Origin: Miltoncostaea sp963762825
GTDB taxonomy: Bacteria > Actinomycetota > Thermoleophilia > Miltoncostaeales > Miltoncostaeaceae
Direction: 5' to 3'
Length of the DNA: 64,000 nt
Assembly (NCBI GenBank): GCA_963762825.1
Contig: CAVXLZ010000002.1
Coordinates: 1,054,001 to 1,118,000 of the forward strand
The notes under the pieces were generated by a model. That model was not told the origin of the DNA, did not search any database, and saw only the letters and a list, made by a program, of their open reading frames with translations. Below are positions 47,703-58,117 of the stretch, one piece after another. Within the stretch, counting starts at the first letter, position 1. The number at the start of each line of letters is the position of its first letter. The position numbers and the translations under genes are program-made.

Positions 47703-48632
47703 GTGATCCTTCCGCTGCAGGCGGGTGGCCACGGGGGGCACGCCGCGGAGGGCGTCGGCTACTGGGAGGTCTGGGCGCTCGAGCCGGTGCTGCTGCTCGT
47801 GCTCGGCGCGGCGGCGGTGATGTACGGCTTCGGCTGGTGGCGCCTGCGCAGCCGCGGCCGCCCCGACCTGGCCAGCGTGCCGCGCGCGATCTCGTTCGTG
47901 CTCGGTCTGAACGTGCTGGTGCTGGCGTTGATCTCGCCGCTGCACCACATCGCCTACGACTACCTGCTCTCGGCGCACATGCTGCAGCACATGATGCTGG
48001 GCGACATCGCCGCGATCCTGATCGTGCTCGGCATCTCGGGGCCGCTCGCGCTGTTCGTGATCCCGCGGCCGGCGCTGCGACTGCTGGCCCGTCGGCCCCT
48101 GCGCCCCGCGCTGCGCTTCGCCGGGCGCCCCGCCACCGCCTTCGTCGCGTGGGTCCTCGTGACCGCGGTCTGGTACCTCCCCGGTCTCTATGAGGCGGCG
48201 CTCGCCAGCACCCCGCTGCACTGGGCGATGCAGGTCAGCATCATCGTGACCGGCCTCATGGTGTGGGCCCACCTGATCGGCATCGTGCCGCACCTCACCA
48301 TGAGCCACGCCCGCCGCGCGGGCTACGCGATGGGGCTGCTGCTGGCGAGCTCGGTCATCGGCCAGTTCCTCTTCCTGCGCGATCCGATGTACGACACCTA
48401 CATCCAGCAGCCGGAGCGGATCTTCGGCCTCTCGCCCGAGGCCGACCAGACCCGCGCCGCGCTGATGATGATGTCGTTCCACATGATCACGCTGCTCATG
48501 TTCGCGACGCTCCTGATCTGGACCCACATGGACCGGGCGGTGGCCGAGCGCGACGCGGCGGCGAGGGCGGCGGCCGACGACGATCCGCCGACGCCGGTGC
48601 GGCTGGGAGCGGGGGCGCCCGAGCTCAGGTAG
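47703..48632 (+). CDS. Cytochrome c oxidase assembly factor CtaG-like membrane protein
   Basis: A 309-residue protein with 7 TM helices of the caa3_CtaG family: PLHHIAYDYLLSAHMLQHMML, WYLPGLYEAALA, HWAMQVSIIVTGLMVW and PHLTMSHARRAGYA. CtaG proteins are needed to build active oxidase, possibly through copper insertion. His-rich segments at both termini (GGHGGHAAEG; THMDRA) could help bind copper. GTG start. It directly follows the subunit I gene. Its 3' end overlaps the convergent doxX gene by 8 bases. Confidence 0.9.
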   Translation: MILPLQAGGHGGHAAEGVGYWEVWALEPVLLLVLGAAAVMYGFGWWRLRSRGRPDLASVPRAISFVLGLNVLVLALISPLHHIAYDYLLSAHMLQHMMLGDIAAILIVLGISGPLALFVIPRPALRLLARRPLRPALRFAGRPATAFVAWVLVTAVWYLPGLYEAALASTPLHWAMQVSIIVTGLMVWAHLIGIVPHLTMSHARRAGYAMGLLLASSVIGQFLFLRDPMYDTYIQQPERIFGLSPEADQTRAALMMMSFHMITLLMFATLLIWTHMDRAVAERDAAARAAADDDPPTPVRLGAGAPELR

Positions 48633-49056
48633 CGGCGCCGCTCCGGCGCCCGAAGACGCGCTCGTGAAGGGCGTAGCGACCGCCGCCCTGGCTCACGATG
48701 GCCAGGCAGATCACGATCAGCACCAGCGGCAGCCAGATGTTCTGACCGCCGTCCACGCGGCCGGCCGTGGCGAGCGCCCCCACCATGTTCGCCGCAAGGC
48801 CCGCAGCCACGAGCCGCGGCGCGATGCCGAGCAGCATCAGCAGGCCGGCGCCGATCTCGACGACGCCCACGGAGTACGCGAAGGCGCTCGGCTGAGGGAA
48901 GCCCCAGCGGTCGAAGCGCGTGATGTACGCATCGTGGTTGGCGAACTTGCCGATGCCCGCCGGAATGAAGACGAGGGCCAGCACCAGGCGCAGGACGAAC
49001 GGGGGCCAGCGGTCGGCGGGACCGGGATCCATCAGCAGGGAGATGACGCGGCGCAA
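48625..49056 (-). CDS. DoxX family membrane protein
   Basis: A 143-residue protein with about four TM helices and the DoxX pattern: LRLVLALVFIPAGIGKFANH, YSVGVVEIGAGLLMLLG, LAANMVGALATAG and PLVLIVICLAIV. DoxX proteins are membrane redox components linked to thiosulfate oxidation in archaea, but bacterial members are often of unknown role. The TTG at 49056 is chosen because GAGGAG lies 7 bases upstream; ATG 49032 is an alternative. It is convergent with the oxidase operon and divergent from the GST gene. Confidence 0.85.
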   Translation of the reverse strand: MRRVISLLMDPGPADRWPPFVLRLVLALVFIPAGIGKFANHDAYITRFDRWGFPQPSAFAYSVGVVEIGAGLLMLLGIAPRLVAAGLAANMVGALATAGRVDGGQNIWLPLVLIVICLAIVSQGGGRYALHERVFGRRSGAAT

Positions 49057-49116
49057 CGGTTCGCTCCTCGGCGGCGGTTTGGTCAAGGGTATCCCCGGCG
49101 TGAGAGGATCGCCGCC

Positions 49117-49716
49117 GTGCTGCTCTTCGACTCCGCGGTTTCGGGCAACTGCTACAAGGTCCGTCTGGCGCTGGCCCGGCTCGGCATCGTCTACGAGCGG
49201 GTGGAGCTCAGCGTGGTCGACCGCTCCGATCGCGCCCGCACGATCGGCCGCCAGGCCAACCCGGCGCTGCGCGTTCCCACACTGCGCTTGGACGACGGCC
49301 GCCACCTGGCCGAGTCGAACGCGATCCTCTGGTACCTCGCAGAGGGCACCGATCTGGTGCCATCCGAGCGCTGGGAGCGGGCCCAGGTGCTCCAGTGGAT
49401 GTTCTTCGAGCAGTACGACCACGAGCCGAACATCGCCGTCGCGCGCTTCTGGCTGCACGTGGGAGGGTCGGCGCCCGGCGCCGACGCCCTCGCGGAGCGC
49501 CAGGAGGGTGGCCGGCGGGCGCTCGGCGCCATGGAGGGGCACTTGGAGAGCCGGGAGTTCCTCGTCGACGGGCGCTTCACCATCGCCGACATCGCCCTCT
49601 ACGCCTATACGCACGTGGCCGCAGAGGCCGGTATCGACATGGCCCCGTATGAGTCGGTGAGAGCCTGGCTGGCCCGCGTCGCCGCGCAGCCGGAGCACGT
49701 GACCATCGACGCCTGA
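49117..49716 (+). CDS. Glutathione S-transferase family protein
   Basis: A 199-residue GST: N-terminal thioredoxin-like domain VLLFDSAVSGNCYKVRLALA with Ser and Cys near the catalytic site, PALRVPTLRLDDGRHLAESNAIL with the cis-Pro and SNAI glutathione-binding motif, then a helical C-domain. Actinobacteria mostly lack glutathione and use mycothiol, so the thiol partner here may differ; the sequence alone does not show this. The GTG at 49117 has GAGAGG about 8 bases upstream. Confidence 0.88.
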   Translation: MLLFDSAVSGNCYKVRLALARLGIVYERVELSVVDRSDRARTIGRQANPALRVPTLRLDDGRHLAESNAILWYLAEGTDLVPSERWERAQVLQWMFFEQYDHEPNIAVARFWLHVGGSAPGADALAERQEGGRRALGAMEGHLESREFLVDGRFTIADIALYAYTHVAAEAGIDMAPYESVRAWLARVAAQPEHVTIDA

Positions 49717-49842
49717 GCGCGGGACTGCTCGGCCCCGTGGCCATGCGGGAGGGGGGGTGATTGTGGCCGGATGTCGGTGACGGGTGCGCGCGCGCTGCTC
49801 CACGGTGGGGGGAGCACCACGACCCAACGGACCGGAGGAACC

Positions 49843-49980
49843 ATGAGCGACTCCACCGCCCGCGATGCACAGATCACGCCCCCCGCTTCCCACGGCGCGG
49901 GAGTGCGCCTGCTCGCCCTGGTGCTGACCGGGGCGCTGCGCCTTCGCGAGCACGCTGCCGAGCCCGACAGGCCTCGGTAG
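49843..49980 (+). CDS. Short protein (45 residues)
   Basis: GGAGGAACC directly precedes the ATG at 49843. The product is Ala/Thr-rich with a hydrophobic middle (GVRLLALVLTGALRL) and a basic end. The strong ribosome binding site supports translation. No family recognised. It sits between GST and the convergent DMT transporter gene, which ends 6 bases past its stop. Confidence 0.5.
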   Translation: MSDSTARDAQITPPASHGAGVRLLALVLTGALRLREHAAEPDRPR

Positions 49981-49986
49981 GGGCCC

Positions 49987-50838
49987 TCACCCGCTGCCGA
50001 GCGCCACCATCGCCACCCCCACCACCAGCACGGCCACCCCGAGCAGCTGACGGCGCACCAGGCGCTCGCCGAACACCACCAGGGCGCCCAGGGTCGAGAG
50101 GGCGGCGAACTGGGACCCCAGCACCGAGGTCACGGCGATGCCGTCGCGGGCTCCCCAGGCGAACGCCAGCACCCCGAGCACCTCGAAGACGCCGGTCGCG
50201 ATGGCGAGGCGGCCGACGCGCGCGGAGACGAGCGGCCTCATGCCCGCCGTGAGCGCGCCCACGAGGATGGCGACGCCGATCAGGCGCGCCGGCAGCGCCA
50301 CCCATCCGATCGGCACCGACGCGCTCGCGCGCCCAGCGGCGAAGAGGTTGACGCCGAAGGCCGTCGCCGCGCCCACGGCGAAGAGGACGCCGGCACGCTG
50401 GACGCCGGTGGGCGCCCGCATCCGCGCGCTCGGCCCCGCCGCCACCAGGATCACCCCGGCCATCAGGGGCAGGAAGCCGATCGCCGTGACCAGAGCCGGC
50501 CGCTCACCGGCCGCGATGGCGATGGTCGCAGCGATGGCCCCCTCGGTGGAGACGATGCTCGCGATCACCCCGACCTGCTCACGGCGCAGGGCGGCGTAGA
50601 TCAGGCCCAGTCCGGCCACGTTGCACACTCCGGCCAGGGCGAGCCAGCCGGCGGCGGGGCCGTCGAGCCCCGCCGGCCAGCCGCTCAGGGCCGCGAGGGG
50701 CGCGGCCACGACCAATCCGCTCACCATGACCCAGGCCAGCGTGGGCATGCCGCCGATGCGTCGGCTCGATCCGGCCGAGCAGAGCGTTGCCACCGCCCAG
50801 CTGAGCGCCGCCCCCAGGCCCCCGAGGAGCGCGGTCAC
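49987..50838 (-). CDS. DMT/EamA-family transporter
   Basis: A 283-residue protein with ten TM helices in two EamA repeats: ALSWAVATLCSAGSSRRIGG opening the first, and GVLFAVGAATAFGVNLFAAG opening the second, each ending in a Gly/Pro helix (LMAGVILVAAGP, LLGVAVLVVGVAMVALG). DMT carriers export amino acids, purines or other metabolites; the cargo is not readable. The start codon is at 50838. Confidence 0.85.
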   Translation of the reverse strand: MTALLGGLGAALSWAVATLCSAGSSRRIGGMPTLAWVMVSGLVVAAPLAALSGWPAGLDGPAAGWLALAGVCNVAGLGLIYAALRREQVGVIASIVSTEGAIAATIAIAAGERPALVTAIGFLPLMAGVILVAAGPSARMRAPTGVQRAGVLFAVGAATAFGVNLFAAGRASASVPIGWVALPARLIGVAILVGALTAGMRPLVSARVGRLAIATGVFEVLGVLAFAWGARDGIAVTSVLGSQFAALSTLGALVVFGERLVRRQLLGVAVLVVGVAMVALGSG

Positions 50839-50945
50839 GCGGTGGTGGCCGGGTGGCGGCGCGGGAGGAGGTCGGGCATCCGGGGCGAGAGTATGTCGCG
50901 GGAGACCGCTCGCCCGGGGTTCGGTGCGCGTTGTATGGTCGCGAC

Positions 50946-51185
50946 GTGGCCTCGAACCCGACCCCCGACTCGCAGGATCGTCAACGCGTCGTGCGCCTGG
51001 CGATCGCGGGGGCCATCGCCGTGCTCGTCCTCCTGTTCGCCCTCTTCAACCGCGGGCGCGTGGAGGTCAACTGGGTGCTCTTCGAGCGCAGCTCGCGCCT
51101 GATCTACGTGATCATCGGCTCGGCGCTGCTCGGCGCGTTGGCGGACCGCCTGATCCAGCGGCGCCAGCGCTCGCACAAGGAGTAG
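50946..51185 (+). CDS. LapA-domain small membrane protein
   Basis: A 79-residue protein starting at GTG 50946 with a TM pair in a LapA/DUF1049 pattern: LAIAGAIAVLVLLFALFNRGRVEVNWVLFERSS, then IYVIIGSALLGALADRLIQRR. Small LapA-type proteins often assist lipopolysaccharide or membrane assembly in other bacteria; here the role is unknown. It is convergent with the glycine betaine operon and ends at the hairpin at 51193-51220. Confidence 0.82.
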   Translation: MASNPTPDSQDRQRVVRLAIAGAIAVLVLLFALFNRGRVEVNWVLFERSSRLIYVIIGSALLGALADRLIQRRQRSHKE

Positions 51186-51192
51186 AGCGGCG

Positions 51193-51220
51193 GCCGCGAC
51201 CCCCCGCAGGGGGCCGCGGC
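51193..51220. terminator. Bidirectional hairpin between convergent genes
   Basis: GCCGCG-A-CCCCC (51193-51204) pairs with GGGGG-CCGCGGC (51209-51220), with a single mismatch and a short loop. It lies 8 bases after the LapA-like stop and 20 bases after the lipoprotein stop on the other strand, and can serve both. Confidence 0.65.
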
Positions 51221-51239
51221 ACGGCTGCTCCAGCGGGTG

Positions 51240-52163
51240 CTAGTTGAGGTTCTTCCCGGTCAGCCAGTCGGTGGCGACCTGGTCGGACTCGAGCTTGTCG
51301 ATGTCGGTCGCCGTGTTCCAGGCGACGAGATCCTCGGTGGTGATCTGAGCGCTCAGGGCGTTCAGGTCGTCCTTGAGCTGGTCACCGTACGCGTCGAGCA
51401 CCTCGGTGCGCACGATCGGCGCGATGTTCTGCGCCGGGTGCAGGCCCTTGTCGTCCTCGAGGACCTTGAAGCCGTTGGCGGCGATCTCGGGCGCGGTCGT
51501 GTTCCAGACCACGGCGTCGACCTGCTTGGCCTTCAGCGCCTCCCCGAGGAGGGGGCCGAACTCGATGGTCTTCTTGCTCTTGAACGTGATGTCGTAGATC
51601 TTCGGATCGGTGTACCCGAGGTAGCACTGGGTACGGTCGAAGCACTGCGACGAGGCCCCGAACACGTAGTTCAGGCCCTTCACGTCGGAGATCGTCGTGG
51701 CCTCCGAGTCGCCACGCACCACGAAGGCGTCGCCGTCAACGGCGGGCGAGTAGTCGAGCAGCGTCGAGCCCTGATCGGCCAGGAGTGGCGCGATCGTCTC
51801 GGCCACCACTGCCGGGTCATCCGAGGCGGTGGCGTCGGGCGCGAGGGCGGCGAGGTCGCCGCCGATGTAGTCGACGATCAGGTCGAGGTCGCCGTTCTTG
51901 AGACCGTCGAGCGCCTCGGTACGAAAGCCCGCGGGCTTCAGGATGTTCACGACGTAGCCCTTGGACACCAGGTACTGGCCGTACACTTCGGCGATCGTCG
52001 CCGACTCGCTGAAGTCCTGCCCACGCAGGTTGATGGTGGGGCCTGAGGGAGCGGCACCGGTGTCGCCACCCGCGCTCGAGTCGTCGTCGCTTCCACATGC
52101 GGCCGCAAGCATCGCGATGGCGGCCACGAGGGCTACCGAGGCGAGCAAGGTCCTTCTTCTCAT
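51240..52163 (-). CDS. Glycine betaine/choline ABC transporter substrate-binding lipoprotein
   Basis: A 307-residue lipoprotein (lipobox AMLAAACGSDD, Cys near residue 23). The OpuAC/ProX-type fold is shown by INLRGQDFSESATIAEVYGQ, GFRTEALDGLKNGDLDLIVDYIGG and VDAVVWNTTAPEIAANGF, with C-terminal LNALSAQITTEDLVAWN. The family binds glycine betaine, choline or carnitine. It is the last gene of the four-gene operon read right to left; ATG 52163 has GGGAGAG 6 bases upstream and overlaps the permease stop by 4 bases. Confidence 0.9.
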   Translation of the reverse strand: MRRRTLLASVALVAAIAMLAAACGSDDDSSAGGDTGAAPSGPTINLRGQDFSESATIAEVYGQYLVSKGYVVNILKPAGFRTEALDGLKNGDLDLIVDYIGGDLAALAPDATASDDPAVVAETIAPLLADQGSTLLDYSPAVDGDAFVVRGDSEATTISDVKGLNYVFGASSQCFDRTQCYLGYTDPKIYDITFKSKKTIEFGPLLGEALKAKQVDAVVWNTTAPEIAANGFKVLEDDKGLHPAQNIAPIVRTEVLDAYGDQLKDDLNALSAQITTEDLVAWNTATDIDKLESDQVATDWLTGKNLN

Positions 52164-52903
52164 CGGGTCTCTCCCGTTTGTCTGTTCTGCACACGCTTCA
52201 GCCGTCGTGCCCCCTCGGGGAGCACGACACGCTCCAATGCACCGAACGCGAGCCCGGTGATCGTTGCGAGACCGGCGACGAGGATGGTCCCTCCGACGAG
52301 GAGGGTGTCGTTGGTCTGGCCGAGTCCATCCCGCACGTACCGGCCGAGCCCGTCCCCGCCCAGGAATGCCCTGATCGGTTCGGTTGCCACGACCTGAACG
52401 GCGGCCACGCGGATGCCGCTGAGGATCAATCCAGCGGCGAGCGCCAACTCTACGCGCATCATGACGTCGCGGTCGGTGAACCCCATCGCCCGGGCGGCAT
52501 CGACCGCTCCGGGATCGGCCTGCCTCACGCCGGTGTAGGCCGTGAGGTAGATCGGGGGGATCGCGAGCATGCAGAGCGCGATGAAGATCGGCCACGGCTC
52601 GAAGCCGTAGCCGTTCTTCAGCGAGATGGGCAGCAGGAGGCCGGCGATCGCGAAGGTGGGGATCGCGCGGCCGATGTTGAGCACCCAGGTGGCCGACAGC
52701 TCGCCGCGGCGGTAGTGCGCCAGCACGATGGCCAGGGGCACTGCGACGGCGATCGAGAAGGCCATCACCATGGTGCAGAGGGTCACGGTCTGGACCGCGG
52801 AGGCGAGGATGCCGGTGTCGCCGGTCCAGGTCTGGGAGCGGGTGAACCACTCCCACAGGCCGACGTCGTTGATCCCGCCCGACTGGGCGGCGAGGGCCTT
52901 CAT
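52160..52903 (-). CDS. Glycine betaine/choline ABC transporter permease
   Basis: A 247-residue permease with six TM helices and the EAA loop AYTGVRQADPGAVDAARAMGFTDRDVM. ATG 52903 overlaps the upstream permease by 4 bases (ATGA). The last helix ends GLAFGALERVVLP. It pairs with the second permease gene to form a heterodimeric channel of the OpuCB/OpuCD type. Confidence 0.9.
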   Translation of the reverse strand: MKALAAQSGGINDVGLWEWFTRSQTWTGDTGILASAVQTVTLCTMVMAFSIAVAVPLAIVLAHYRRGELSATWVLNIGRAIPTFAIAGLLLPISLKNGYGFEPWPIFIALCMLAIPPIYLTAYTGVRQADPGAVDAARAMGFTDRDVMMRVELALAAGLILSGIRVAAVQVVATEPIRAFLGGDGLGRYVRDGLGQTNDTLLVGGTILVAGLATITGLAFGALERVVLPEGARRLKRVQNRQTGETR

Positions 52904-53586
52904 GCGGAGGATCGCCCGCGCCGGGCCCACGGGGTCAGCGCGCGCCCGGCCAGATAGATGCCCAGGTCGAGCACCAGCGCGAGCGCCACCGAGAGGGTCG
53001 CGCCGATGGTCATCGGCGTCCAGTAGGTGCGCCTCAGCCCGTCGAGGATGAGGTCGCCGAGCGCACCCTGGCCGATGATGGCGGCCACCGTCACGAGGCC
53101 CACCGTGGTGACGGTGGCAACCCGGATACCGGTGATGATGTACGGCAGGGCCAGCGGGAGCTCCACGCCGGTCACCCGCCGGAAGGGGGTGAGGCCCATC
53201 CCGTCGGCCGCTTCGCGCACCGATTGCGGAACCGCCTGGAAGCCGGCCACGATGTTCGTGACGAGGATCAGCAGGGTGTAGAGGGTGAGCGGTATCAGGG
53301 CCGTCGTCGCCGAGTAACCGGTCACCGGCACCAGCACGCCGAAGAGGGCGACGCTCGGGATGGTGAACAGGAAGCCGGTGAAGCCGGTGATCGGGCTCGC
53401 GGTCCATTCGAATCTCAGGGCCACGGCCGCCAGCAGTCCCGAGATCACCAGTCCCAGTGCCACGGCCGTGACGGTGAGTTGCAGGTGCGTCACCAGGTCG
53501 GCCTGGATGTCGTCCCACTGGCTGGTGAGATACGACCACTTGAGGAGCGGGTTGGGATCGGACGCCAGGGGCGCGACCGGGATCAT
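52900..53586 (-). CDS. Glycine betaine/choline ABC transporter permease
   Basis: A 228-residue partner permease with the loop AVPQSVREAADGMGLTPFRRVTGVELPLALP. ATG 53586 overlaps the stop of the ATPase gene by 4 bases. It begins MIPVAPLASDPNPLLKWSYL, and its TM1 starts at LQLTVTAVALGLVISGLLAAV. Confidence 0.9.
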   Translation of the reverse strand: MIPVAPLASDPNPLLKWSYLTSQWDDIQADLVTHLQLTVTAVALGLVISGLLAAVALRFEWTASPITGFTGFLFTIPSVALFGVLVPVTGYSATTALIPLTLYTLLILVTNIVAGFQAVPQSVREAADGMGLTPFRRVTGVELPLALPYIITGIRVATVTTVGLVTVAAIIGQGALGDLILDGLRRTYWTPMTIGATLSVALALVLDLGIYLAGRALTPWARRGRSSA

Positions 53587-54752
53587 GCGACGCGCTCCGC
53601 GACCCCTTCGGCCAGCGCCTCGCGGATCCCCTCGAGGGTGACCACTCCGCCGAAGCGCCCGTCGTCCTCGATCACCGCCACCGAGGTGCTGGAGGTCATG
53701 ATGATCTCCATGGCCTGGCGCAGCGTGCTCATGGGCTCCACCACCGCGGCGGGGCGCGACCGCGGCTGGCTCGCCAGGGTGCCGTCGCCGTTCATCTCGT
53801 GGGCGTCGATCCAGCCTGCGAAGGATCCGCCGGAGACCAGGCCCACCCAATCGGTGCGGTAGCTGTCCATCACGGCCAGCGCCTCCTCCAGCGGGGCGTC
53901 CACGTCCACGACGGGGCCGCGGTCGTAGGGGAGGTCGCGGACGCGGGCGAGCGTCAAGCGCTTGCTGCTGCGATCCTCGCCCACGAACTGCTCGACGAAC
54001 TCGTTGGCCGGCGCCCGCAGGAGCTCGTCGGGCGGGGCGAACTGCTCGAGGATGCCGCCCACGTTGAGAAGGGCGACACAGTCTGCGAGCTTGATGGCCT
54101 CGTCGATGTCGTGGGTCACGATCACGATCGTCTTCTGCACGCGGCGCTGCAGGTCGAGCAGCTCGTCCTGGAGCCGCGCGCGCACGATCGGATCGACCGC
54201 GCCGAAGGGCTCGTCCATGAGCAGCACCGGGGGATCGGCCGCGAGGGCCCGGGCCACGCCGACGCGTTGCTGTTGTCCGCCCGAGAGCTCATCGGGGTAG
54301 CGGTCGAGCATGTGCGGGTCGAGCCCGACCAGCTCGACCAGCTCGTCGATGCGGGCGCGCAGGCGCTCGCGCTCCCAGCCCAGGGTGCGCGGAACGGTGG
54401 CGATGTTCTGGGCGATCGTGCGGTGGGGGAAGAGGCCCACCTGCTGGATCACGTAGCCGATATCACGCCTCAGCTCGGACACCGGCGAGCGCGTGACATC
54501 GGCGCCGTCGATCTCGATCCGCCCGGAGGTGGGCTCGATCAGGCGGTTGATCATCCTCAGGGTGGTCGTCTTGCCGCACCCCGAGGGGCCGATCAAGGCA
54601 ACCACCGATCCGCGCGGCACATCGATGTCGAGGCGGTCGACGGCCGGTGCCGGAGCTCCGGGGAAGACCTTCGTGATCGCCTCGAGGCGGATCGCCGGGG
54701 GGGTGGTCGGATCGGTAGAGCCCAGCTCGGGTGCGGTGGTGTCGGGCGCCAC
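53583..54752 (-). CDS. Glycine betaine/choline ABC transporter ATP-binding protein with CBS-type tail
   Basis: A 389-residue ATPase: IGPSGCGKTTTLRMINRL (Walker A), the long IQQVGLFPHRTIAQNIATVP Q-loop, LSGGQQQRVGVARALAADPPV with LLMDEPFGAVDP, and a switch histidine in VTHDIDEA. After residue 270 a CBS-domain pair follows (EALAVMDSYRTDWVGLVSGG and LRQAMEIIMTSSTSVAVIED), which in OpuA senses ionic strength. The gene begins with a GTG at 54752 and is the first gene of the operon. Confidence 0.93.
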   Translation of the reverse strand: MAPDTTAPELGSTDPTTPPAIRLEAITKVFPGAPAPAVDRLDIDVPRGSVVALIGPSGCGKTTTLRMINRLIEPTSGRIEIDGADVTRSPVSELRRDIGYVIQQVGLFPHRTIAQNIATVPRTLGWERERLRARIDELVELVGLDPHMLDRYPDELSGGQQQRVGVARALAADPPVLLMDEPFGAVDPIVRARLQDELLDLQRRVQKTIVIVTHDIDEAIKLADCVALLNVGGILEQFAPPDELLRAPANEFVEQFVGEDRSSKRLTLARVRDLPYDRGPVVDVDAPLEEALAVMDSYRTDWVGLVSGGSFAGWIDAHEMNGDGTLASQPRSRPAAVVEPMSTLRQAMEIIMTSSTSVAVIEDDGRFGGVVTLEGIREALAEGVAERVA

Positions 54753-54982
54753 CGTGCGGACCTCCGCGGGTCGTAGCCGTCGGAATGAACGGAATCACCG
54801 ACCCGGGGGTCGGCGAGGTAACCCTACCCGGGCCCCCCCTCTCAGGCCCAGCCATCGGTCTGCGCGCGCTGAGAACGCCTCCCTGGCGCCAACAACGTGG
54901 CCGCCGCAGGGTGAGCGCTTCCCTGCTGCGCAGTGGCGCGATTCGTCAGGTCGCGGCCGGATTCGTCATCGACTGACGCCCT

Positions 54983-55017
54983 CACCAGCTCCAGGGCGTT
55001 CGGCCCCGGAGCTGGTG
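54983..55017 (-). terminator. Hairpin terminator downstream of ahcY
   Basis: CACCAGCTCC (54983-54992) pairs with GGAGCTGGTG (55008-55017); an inner GGGC/GCCC pair lengthens the stem. It lies 11 bases after the ahcY stop on the minus strand. It also separates ahcY from the betaine operon. Confidence 0.75.
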
Positions 55018-55027
55018 GTGGGAGCGA

Positions 55028-56478
<1,451 letters not shown>

Positions 56479-56482
<4 letters not shown>

Positions 56483-56868
56483 TCGGTCTCCATCGGGTGG
56501 GGGGAGGGTTCGGAGGCGATATCGAGCAGGCGCTGGTGCTTGGCCTGCTCGTGTCTGAGCCAGTCGGCGGCGGTGATGTCGTCGGGAGGTACGGGCCGGG
56601 CCGCCAGCCACGCCTCGACCGCCTCGGCCACAGTGGGCTGGGTGCGAAGGCGCAGTGCGAAACCGACCTCACCGAGCGCCACGTCGTGGTCGCCCAGCAG
56701 CTCGCGCAGGGTGCGCAGACGCTGGAGCTCGGGTGCGCCGAAGAGGCGGTATCCGGCCGGCGAGCGCCCGGGCACCACGAGCCCGATGCTCTCGATGTAG
56801 CGGAGCATGCGCGCCGACCAGCCGGTGGTCCGCGCCGCTTCATTGATCGTGAGGGTCTCGGTCGCCAT
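56479..56868 (-). CDS. MerR-family regulator
   Basis: A 129-residue protein with an N-terminal MerR HTH (TINEAARTTGWSARMLRYIE, then GLVVPGRSPAGYRLFGAPELQRL) and a short helical C-terminus of about 60 residues with no cysteines, so metal sensing of the classic MerR kind is unlikely. It overlaps ahcY by 4 bases. A regulator of ahcY or methyl-cycle genes is a fair inference, since the two are co-transcribed, but the inducer is unknown. Confidence 0.85.
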
Positions 56869-56956
56869 GCCGCGCGCGACCTTAGCATCACTGTGTCAAT
56901 GTTCTTCGCCCGGCACGTTCTTCGCCCGGATCCTCCCTCATGTAGCGTCGTCCAGC

Positions 56957-57661
56957 GTGGACATCGGCGCCATCCTCAGCGAGGCCATGAGCCTCTACAC
57001 GCGCTTCTTCGTCCGCTTCGTCGTGGTGGCCGGCGTCGTGTTCCTCGCACTCGGGGCGTTCTCGACCATCGTGGAACAGAGCGCCTCGGACGGAGAGGGC
57101 TCGGTCGCCGGTTCGGCCGTGACCCTCGCGGCGAGCATCGTCGGCTACTTCTGGATCCAGGGCGTGCTCGTGGTGCTGACCGCCGACGTGCGGGACGGGA
57201 TCGCCGACCAGTCGTTCGGGCAGCTCTTCGCGCGGGTGCGACCGAAGCTCGGCACGCTCATCGTCGCGGGGCTCCTGGCGGCGATCGGGATCGTCCTCGG
57301 CTTCATCCTGCTCGTCGTGCCGGGCCTCTACCTCCTGACGCGCTGGTCGCTGATCGCCCCGGCGCTGATCGTCGAGGACCTCGCGGCGGGGCAGTCGTTC
57401 AGCCGCTCCCACGAGCTCGTGCGCGGCCACGGCTGGCAGGTGTTCGGCCTCTTGATCGTGCTGTTCATCATCAACGTGGTGGTGGGGGGTCTCATCGTCG
57501 GCGTCATCGGCGGAGCCGCGGGCGGCGCGCTCGGCAGCTGGATCGGAAGCGCGATCGTCAACACCCTGATAACGCCCCTCATCGGGATCGCGACGACGCT
57601 CGTCTACTTCCACCTCGCAGGCGACCGCCCCCCCGAGGCCACGGCGGCGCCCGGCTTCTGA
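56957..57661 (+). CDS. Integral membrane protein (GPDPase-type membrane domain)
   Basis: A 234-residue protein with about six TM helices of the glycerophosphodiester phosphodiesterase membrane-domain or DUF975-like type: GAILSEAMSLYTRFFVRFV at the start, VPGLYLLTRWSLIAPALIVED, and SFSRSHELVRGHGWQVFGL. No catalytic domain accompanies it, so the role is unknown. The GTG at 56957 is used; a longer frame is open upstream. Confidence 0.72.
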   Translation: MDIGAILSEAMSLYTRFFVRFVVVAGVVFLALGAFSTIVEQSASDGEGSVAGSAVTLAASIVGYFWIQGVLVVLTADVRDGIADQSFGQLFARVRPKLGTLIVAGLLAAIGIVLGFILLVVPGLYLLTRWSLIAPALIVEDLAAGQSFSRSHELVRGHGWQVFGLLIVLFIINVVVGGLIVGVIGGAAGGALGSWIGSAIVNTLITPLIGIATTLVYFHLAGDRPPEATAAPGF

Positions 57662-57726
57662 TCCACGCCTGCGGGCGTGCGCGATACCCTCGGGTACGAC
57701 AAGCACAACCGGATGAGGGATCAGGG

Positions 57727-57951
57727 ATGCAGAGGCACGTCTTCGACATGAGCGAGAGCGCCACCCACGAGCTGGTGGCCAAGCAGTTGCGGGATCTGGC
57801 GAACCAGTTCGAGGCGGGGTCGGTCGAGCTCGCCTACGACGAGTCGCACGCCCCCACGAGCATCGTCGATCCGGTCGACGTGGTGCTCGACCTGACCCAG
57901 AATCGCAGGCACGTGGAGCTGCTGATCCGGATCAGCTGGAACACCGCCTGA
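57727..57951 (+). CDS. Amphi-Trp domain-containing protein
   Basis: A 74-residue protein resembling the amphi-Trp family: ATHELVAKQLRDLANQFEAGS early and a C-terminal strand LIRISWNTA with the conserved Trp. The family is small and of unknown function, often near halophilic or actinobacterial surface genes. The ATG at 57727 sits just after a GGGAT. It lies 66 bases after the membrane protein gene. Confidence 0.7.
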   Translation: MQRHVFDMSESATHELVAKQLRDLANQFEAGSVELAYDESHAPTSIVDPVDVVLDLTQNRRHVELLIRISWNTA

Positions 57952-58117
57952 CGGCCGATTTCGCAACTCCGTCTCGCTAGGCGCAACCCCGGGCCCCGGC
58001 AACGCCGATATGGCATGTGCGCATTGACACCAAAACTTCGCCGCACGTAGCTTCGACGCGCGGACCCGCGCCGCGAAGCGTCGGCCGCCTCGTCATTTCC
58101 GGAACTGGGGGTGGAGT

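Noticed and set aside
45642..48527. A 961-residue open frame on the minus strand opposite the oxidase genes
   Set aside because: Composition is extreme (Arg, His, Asp, Glu, Gln) with no domain; oxidase subunits I and II and CtaG on the other strand explain it.
54753..54982. Riboswitch or tRNA in the ahcY-betaine operon gap
   Set aside because: No conserved SAH, SAM or glycine riboswitch core and no cloverleaf with a GTTCGAAT-type arm; only the terminator hairpin is clear.
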